A DNA stretch of 64,000 nt from Psychroserpens sp041224425 (GTDB taxonomy: Bacteria > Bacteroidota > Bacteroidia > Flavobacteriales > Flavobacteriaceae). The notes under the pieces are model-generated. The model was not told the origin of the DNA, ran no database searches, and was given only the letters and a program-made list of their open reading frames with translations. The stretch is from the NCBI RefSeq assembly GCF_041224425.1, contig NZ_JBGFGL010000085.1:62001-126000 (forward strand), given 5' to 3'. A program made the translations under genes and the position numbers. The first letter of the stretch is position 1; the number at the start of each line of letters is the position of its first letter. This document shows positions 59,947 through 64,000 of this stretch, piece by piece.

Positions 59947-62187
59947 ATGAAAAATCTATTCAAAACAAAATTGTTTTACGAGCAAACAAATAGTCGTATC
60001 AAACTATTGCCACTGTTTGTTTTTGTGTTTATCAATGCACTTGGCTTTGCCCAAGACCAAGACCAAGAAAAAGAACAGGATTCCACTAAAATAGAAACAC
60101 TTGATGAAGTTTTGGTAAAAGCTGTTCGAGTGGATGCCAAATCACCAATCACTCACAGTAATGTGACTAAGGCTGAGATCAAAAAAAGAAATTTGGGACA
60201 GGATATTCCAATCCTTTTAAATTTTTTACCATCAGTAGTTACTACTTCAGATGCTGGAGCTGGTATTGGATACACAGGAATACGTGTTCGTGGTGTCAGT
60301 GCGCAATCGACTAACATCACCATCAACGGAATTCCATATAACGATGCTGAATCTCTAGGAACATTTTGGGTCAATCTTGGCGATTTTGCATCTTCTGTAG
60401 AGAGTTTGCAATTGCAACGTGGTGTTGGTACTTCAACGAATGGTTCAGGTGCTTTTGGTGCTAGTGTCAATGTGTTAACAGATGCAGTTTCCAATAAGGC
60501 TAATGGTGAAATATCTAATTCATTAGGAAGCTTTAACACGCGAAAACATACTGTTAAGTTTAGTACAGGATTATTAAATGACCACTTTGAAATCGCTGGA
60601 CGACTATCTAATATTTCCTCTGATGGTTATATTGACAGAGCATCGACCGATTTAAAATCTTATTTTTTACAAGGGTCTTATATCAATGGCAATACGTTGA
60701 TTAAAGCCATTACCTTTGGCGGACAAGAACTAACATACCAATCATGGTTCGGTATCGATGAAGAGACGCTTAAGAACGATCGTACCTTCAATCCGGCTGG
60801 TCAGTATACCGATGACGATGGAAATACTCAGTTTTACGACAGAGAAGTAGATGATTACAAACAAGATCATTATCAGCTGCACTGGAACCAGCATTTCAAT
60901 AATCAATGGTCAATGAATCTTGGATTGAATTACACCCACGGAAGAGGCTTTTTTGAGCAGTTTAGGGAAGATGATGACTTTGAAACCTATGGCTTTGAAC
61001 CTATAACAGTTAACGGACAACCACAAACGACTACCGATTTGATTAGACGACGTTGGCTCGATAATGACTTTTATGTCATTAATGCAAGTATCAATTATAA
61101 AAACAATAATTTGGATATGATTTTCGGGACCTCATTCAGTCATTATGATGGAGATCATTTTGGAGAAGTAATTTGGGCTGAATTTGCTAGTCAAAGTGAC
61201 ATTCGTGACCGTTACTATGAAGGTAATGGAAAGAAGAATGATGTTTCTGTATTCTCTAAAGCAAATTATAGACTCAATGAAAAAATCAAGCTATATGGCG
61301 ACTTGCAAATTCGAAATGTAAATTATGAAACATCTGGCATCAATTCAAACTTAACAGAGTTTAGGGTAGATAAAAATTACACTTTTTTTAATCCAAAAGC
61401 AGGAGTGACTTTTGAAGTGAATGATAAAAATGATCTTTACTTTTCTTATGCAAGAGCCAATAGAGAACCTAGTAGAGATGATTTTGAGAATAATCCCGAT
61501 ATCGAGCCTGAACAGCTAAATGATTTTGAATTGGGATGGAGACACCGAAAAAACAACTTTAGTTTTAATGCCAATGCATACTTCATGTTGTATAATGAGC
61601 AATTGGTACTCACTGGAGATATAGATGGTGTTGGTAACCCAATTAGGACCAATAGTGGAGAAAGTTACCGATTGGGATTGGAGTTGGAAGCAGTAATTCC
61701 TGTTAGTCCAAAACTAACATTACAACCAAATGCCACGATAAGCTCCAATAAAAATAAAGAAACCATTATTTCTTTTGACGGAAATTTGGTTAATCTAGGG
61801 AAGACCGATATTGCATTCTCTCCTGAATTCATTGCAGCCAATGCAATTGTATATCAACCTATAGAGAATTTGCAAATGTCATTGCTCAGTAAGTTTGTTG
61901 GAGAACAGTTTATGAGCAATACTGAAGCGGAATTGTCTAAGTTGGATAGTTTTTTTGTGAATGATTTCAACATATCCTATACCATTAAACCAAAGTCAAT
62001 TTTTAAGGAGATTACTTTGACAGGGTTGGTCAATAATCTGTTTAATGAAACATATGTTTCCAACGGATATTATTACACATTTGATGATGATTATTCAAAT
62101 CCTGGAACGATTTCCACAATTGAAGGAGTTGGATTTTACCCACAGGCTACCACCAATTTTTTACTTGGTGCAACCTTAAAATTCTAA
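59947..62187 (+). CDS. TonB-dependent receptor under TPP-riboswitch control (predicted thiamine receptor)
   Basis: 746 residues. An N-terminal stretch of about 20 charged residues precedes the hydrophobic signal (LLPLFVFVFINALGFAQ), so the start may be further upstream than typical or the signal long. TonB box/plug region follows: LDEVLVKAVRV, GIRVRGVSAQSTNITINGIP and LQLQRGVGTSTNGSGAFGASVNV. The rest is a 22-strand barrel ending in LGATLKF (terminal Phe). No carboxypeptidase-like domain is present, unlike the receptor at 25 kb. Regulation by TPP points to thiamine or a precursor as ligand. Confidence 0.92.
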   Translation: MKNLFKTKLFYEQTNSRIKLLPLFVFVFINALGFAQDQDQEKEQDSTKIETLDEVLVKAVRVDAKSPITHSNVTKAEIKKRNLGQDIPILLNFLPSVVTTSDAGAGIGYTGIRVRGVSAQSTNITINGIPYNDAESLGTFWVNLGDFASSVESLQLQRGVGTSTNGSGAFGASVNVLTDAVSNKANGEISNSLGSFNTRKHTVKFSTGLLNDHFEIAGRLSNISSDGYIDRASTDLKSYFLQGSYINGNTLIKAITFGGQELTYQSWFGIDEETLKNDRTFNPAGQYTDDDGNTQFYDREVDDYKQDHYQLHWNQHFNNQWSMNLGLNYTHGRGFFEQFREDDDFETYGFEPITVNGQPQTTTDLIRRRWLDNDFYVINASINYKNNNLDMIFGTSFSHYDGDHFGEVIWAEFASQSDIRDRYYEGNGKKNDVSVFSKANYRLNEKIKLYGDLQIRNVNYETSGINSNLTEFRVDKNYTFFNPKAGVTFEVNDKNDLYFSYARANREPSRDDFENNPDIEPEQLNDFELGWRHRKNNFSFNANAYFMLYNEQLVLTGDIDGVGNPIRTNSGESYRLGLELEAVIPVSPKLTLQPNATISSNKNKETIISFDGNLVNLGKTDIAFSPEFIAANAIVYQPIENLQMSLLSKFVGEQFMSNTEAELSKLDSFFVNDFNISYTIKPKSIFKEITLTGLVNNLFNETYVSNGYYYTFDDDYSNPGTISTIEGVGFYPQATTNFLLGATLKF

Positions 62188-62210
62188 TTAGGAGAAACGT
62201 ATTTTAAAAG

Positions 62211-62238
62211 AACCCTTAGTAAAAAAACTAAGGGTTTT
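62211..62238. terminator. Terminator after the thiamine receptor gene
   Basis: AACCCTTAGT (62211-62220) and ACTAAGGGTT (62227-62236), loop of six A, T-run on the plus strand and a T-rich minus-strand flank; shared with the convergent lipoprotein gene. Confidence 0.9.
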
Positions 62239-62241
62239 TAT

Positions 62242-62673
62242 TTAGTTCGTAATGGTTAAATCAGAACCATTTACGCTAACTCGGTATTCCTTCAAGGCAC
62301 AAGGTAATTGGGCACCATCAGCAAAACCTGTAAGTAAGTTATATTTATTGGCATCTTGACAGCCACAAGTAACAATAGTGCCTTCAAGAGTCATGATTGA
62401 ACAGACATCTGGAACGTGATTAGGATCAGCAGCATCGTAGGCTCTGAAATTTCCTCCTACATTAGTGACATAAATACCAGCATTGCCCTCATTGGCTATA
62501 TAAACCGAATTGGTAGAAAATGCCAATTGGCTGTATTGAGGTAAACTTAAACTTATGGTTCTGTTAATGCCAAAGTCGGATAGAAAATTACAATTATCAT
62601 TAGTGTCGTCATCTTTTTTACATCCGACAATAACCAAACAAACAAATACTAAAATCAAAGGTCTCATAGCCAT
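62242..62673 (-). CDS. Rieske-like lipoprotein lacking the cluster ligands
   Basis: 143 residues, lipoprotein signal (VIVGCKKDDD, Cys18). The remainder has the outline of a small Rieske domain: FRAYDAADPNH, then CSIMTLEGTIVTCGCQDANKYNL and a closing LKEYRVSVNGSDLTI. In true Rieske proteins the first motif is CxH and the second CxxH; here they read DPNH and CGCQ, so a [2Fe-2S] cluster cannot form in the normal way. Four Cys remain that could form disulfides. Divergent from greA. Confidence 0.7.
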   Translation of the reverse strand: MAMRPLILVFVCLVIVGCKKDDDTNDNCNFLSDFGINRTISLSLPQYSQLAFSTNSVYIANEGNAGIYVTNVGGNFRAYDAADPNHVPDVCSIMTLEGTIVTCGCQDANKYNLLTGFADGAQLPCALKEYRVSVNGSDLTITN

Positions 62674-62723
62674 ATTTTTCGCGTCTAAATTACAACAATT
62701 TTATAGGTCAATTAAATATTTTG

Positions 62724-62731
62724 TATCTTTG
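62724..62731 (+). promoter_or_regulatory. Predicted -7 box of greA
   Basis: TATCTTTG, an exact TAnnTTTG match; no good -33 box. Predicted start near 62738, 94 bases upstream of the greA ATG. Confidence 0.55.
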
Positions 62732-62737
62732 TAGTCT

Positions 62738-62763
62738 AAATCTCGTGTCAACGAGATTTTTTC
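62738..62763 (+). terminator. Leader terminator hairpin (attenuator candidate) upstream of greA
   Basis: AAATCTCGT (62738-62746) pairs perfectly with ACGAGATTT (62751-62759), GTCA loop, T-run 62757-62762. It lies between two divergent genes, so it cannot end either; it begins at the predicted greA transcription start. Confidence 0.7.
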
Positions 62764-62768
62764 ATTAG

Positions 62769-62786
62769 TCCCGAACTCGTTCGGGA
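62769..62786 (+). repeat. CCCGAA-type palindrome in the greA leader
   Basis: TCCCGAA (62769-62775) with TTCGGGA (62780-62786), CTCG loop. Shares the GAACTnG core with the REP-like hairpins at 38080 and 53409 (read on their minus strand), but with a GC-rich stem. Confidence 0.6.
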
Positions 62787-62831
62787 TATTTTGAATATAG
62801 AGATTGATGATATTACGTAAACGTATGAATT

Positions 62832-63305
62832 ATGAGTAAAGTATCTTATTATACTGCAGAAGGATTAAAAAAGCTTAGAGATGAGCTACAACAACTTAAA
62901 GATATAGAGCGTCCAAAAGCTTCACAAGCCATAGCTGACGCAAGAGATAAAGGCGATTTAAGTGAAAATGCCGAATACGACGCTGCTAAAGAGGCTCAAG
63001 GTCTTTTGGAAATGAAGATTTCCAAGCTTGAAGAGACTTTGTCTAATGCACGTGTTATTGACGAATCACAAATGGATACATCTAAGGTTTTGGTGTTGTC
63101 TAAAGTGAAAATAAAAAACCAAACCAATGGAATGGAGATGACTTACACATTAGTGGCAGATGGAGAAGCTGACTTAGCATCTGGTAAAATTTCTGTGAAC
63201 TCTCCAATTGGTAAGGGACTTTTAGGTAAATCTGTAGGAGAAGTTGCCGAAGTACAAGTTCCTAATGGAACCATGAAATTTGACGTTTTGGAAATTAGCC
63301 GTTAA
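62832..63305 (+). CDS. greA: Transcription elongation factor GreA
   Basis: 157 residues. N-terminal coiled coil with the acidic tip DLSENAEYDAAKE, which projects into the RNA polymerase channel and stimulates transcript cleavage; C-terminal FKBP-like domain with NSPIGKGLLGKSVGEVAEVQVP. Start MSKVSYYTAEGLKKLRDEL is standard. Followed by a 12-bp terminator. Its leader carries two hairpins, suggesting control after initiation. Confidence 0.97.
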   Translation: MSKVSYYTAEGLKKLRDELQQLKDIERPKASQAIADARDKGDLSENAEYDAAKEAQGLLEMKISKLEETLSNARVIDESQMDTSKVLVLSKVKIKNQTNGMEMTYTLVADGEADLASGKISVNSPIGKGLLGKSVGEVAEVQVPNGTMKFDVLEISR

Positions 63306-63343
63306 GAGAATAGCAGATAGTATTTCAACTTCAAAAAAACTTT

Positions 63344-63374
63344 AAAAGATTCCTATTGCTTAGGAATCTTTTTA
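63344..63374 (+). terminator. Terminator of greA
   Basis: AAAAGATTCCTA (63344-63355) and TAGGAATCTTTT (63361-63372), loop TTGCT, followed by further T. Confidence 0.9.
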
Positions 63375-63408
63375 TATTTACAAGTACTATAAATTAATCA
63401 ATTAACCG

Positions 63409-63798
63409 ATGGCTTCTATCTTCTCAAAGATTATTGCTGGTGAAATTCCATCTTATAAAGTAGCAGAAACCGATGACTTTCTTGCCTTTCTAGATATTAA
63501 TCCAAATGCCAAAGGACATACCTTATGTATTCCCAAAAAGGAAGTCGATAAAATATTCGATCTTGATGAGGCTACTTATACTGAACTCATGAAATTTTCA
63601 CGTAAAGTTGCCATTGCTATTGAAAAAGCAGTTCCTTGTAAACGTGTTGGGATGACCGTTATTGGTCTGGAAGTACCTCATGTTCATGTGCACTTAATTC
63701 CGTTAAATACTATGGAAGATGCACGCTTTACGAGTAAAGCTTCTTTAAAAAGTGACGATTTTGAGGCTATTGCAAAAAGAATTTCTTCTTATTTATGA
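63409..63798 (+). CDS. HIT-family hydrolase
   Basis: 129 residues. Histidine-triad motif HVHVHLIPL near residue 95, preceded by IFSKIIAGEIPSYKVAE at the start and FLDINPNAKGHTLCIPK. HIT proteins hydrolyse nucleoside phosphoramidates or dinucleotides (Hint branch); the physiological substrate is unknown. Often found beside greA in Bacteroidota as I recall. It overlaps the convergent gene at the window end by six bases. Confidence 0.95.
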   Translation: MASIFSKIIAGEIPSYKVAETDDFLAFLDINPNAKGHTLCIPKKEVDKIFDLDEATYTELMKFSRKVAIAIEKAVPCKRVGMTVIGLEVPHVHVHLIPLNTMEDARFTSKASLKSDDFEAIAKRISSYL

Positions 63799-64000
63799 TG
63801 CGCTTGGAAACACGCCCATAATAAACAAAAGAACTGTCAAGAATAAAATCAAATCAAGAATAATAAAAATCCAACCTGCCTTTTTCAGCTTAAAGGATTT
63901 TGGTCTAGGAGAAACAGCTCTTTTGTGATATGCAACGACTTGCTCAATGTTGTCTGTCCAACTTACAGGAAATATATCTGTATTACATACGTTGCAATGC
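63793..64000 (-). CDS. Membrane protein, C-terminal part (cut by window end)
   Basis: Minus-strand frame open from the window edge to a TAA at 63795-63793; 68 residues remain. They begin with HCNVCNTD (a CxxC that may be half of a zinc ribbon), continue with a hydrophilic linker (SWTDNIEQVVAYHKRAVS), and end with one transmembrane helix (WIFIILDLILFLTVLLFIM) and a short tail. The N terminus lies outside the window, so family and function cannot be given. The 3' end overlaps the HIT gene by six bases. Confidence 0.6.
   Translation of the reverse strand, partial: HCNVCNTDIFPVSWTDNIEQVVAYHKRAVSPRPKSFKLKKAGWIFIILDLILFLTVLLFIMGVFPSAS

Noticed and set aside
1..64000. tRNA, rRNA, tmRNA, insertion sequences, prophage or defence island
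   Set aside because: No cloverleaf, rRNA-like, transposase, integrase or restriction-methylation operon was recognised on either strand; the lone vsr-like gene is not enough for a defence island.

Overview
The window is an AT-rich, gene-dense chromosomal segment of a member of the Bacteroidota, almost certainly a marine-type Flavobacteriaceae; the genus cannot be named from sequence alone. The evidence is the gliding genes gldD/gldE next to ssb and mutY, two proteins with type IX secretion (T9SS) C-terminal sorting tails, TonB-dependent receptors, a long divergent IleRS, and promoters of the Bacteroidota type (TAnnTTTG at -7, sometimes with TTTG at about -33). I see no rRNA, tRNA, CRISPR array, transposase or phage gene. 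The window opens inside one gene and closes inside another.

Layout. 1-8.5 kb: two tandem esterase-like paralogues, radA, a 0.6 kb gap with tiny ORFs and RNA-like hairpins, then ileS-dksA-like-lspA. 8.4-11.2 kb (minus): retropepsin-like protease, RimK-type ATP-grasp ligase, aspartoacylase-like deacylase and 5-formyl-THF cyclo-ligase as one tightly packed operon. 11.4-17.1 kb: uvrC plus a patatin/beta-barrel protein, facing three secreted or lipoprotein genes. 17.6-24.9 kb: hmgA and hppD (tyrosine catabolism), a DUF3108 protein, tryptophan 2,3-dioxygenase, an M23 peptidase and pgi. 25-31 kb: a TonB receptor facing gldD-gldE-ssb-mutY. 31.2-33.4 kb: HU, a 29-residue basic protein and RNase G. 33.4-36.8 kb (minus): six small secreted-protein genes, four of them paralogues. 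37-43.4 kb: aldo/keto reductase, OmpA-type lipoprotein, exonuclease III and a 1143-residue predicted barrel protein. 43.4-55 kb: a T9SS FG-GAP/UnbV protein, glyS, ComF, an Ig-like lipoprotein, omega-amidase, aminotransferase, a Vsr-like nuclease and ahcY. 54.8-62.2 kb (plus): PPTase, PcrB, a thiamine-binding-like protein, PnuC, a NadR-like kinase, DUF4301, ArfB, then a TPP riboswitch leading a TonB receptor. The end holds a Rieske-like lipoprotein, greA, a HIT protein and a cut membrane-protein gene.

How genes work together. The most coherent module is thiamine uptake: an outer-membrane TonB receptor under a TPP riboswitch with a terminator platform, preceded by a YkoF/MTH1187-like protein, PnuC/PnuT permease and NadR-like kinase. 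A second is the protease/RimK/aspartoacylase set, which looks like a ligase plus hydrolases acting on a peptide or amide tail. hppD and hmgA are consecutive steps from 4-hydroxyphenylpyruvate to maleylacetoacetate. The aminotransferase and omega-amidase could form a glutamine-transaminase/omega-amidase pair next to ahcY.

The most unusual non-coding signals are: an intrinsic-terminator hairpin placed exactly at the predicted start of the greA transcript; three hairpins sharing a GAACTnG core, with compensatory stem changes, two of them directly behind stop codons; a structured element between hmgA and hppD; and the folded gap between radA and ileS.
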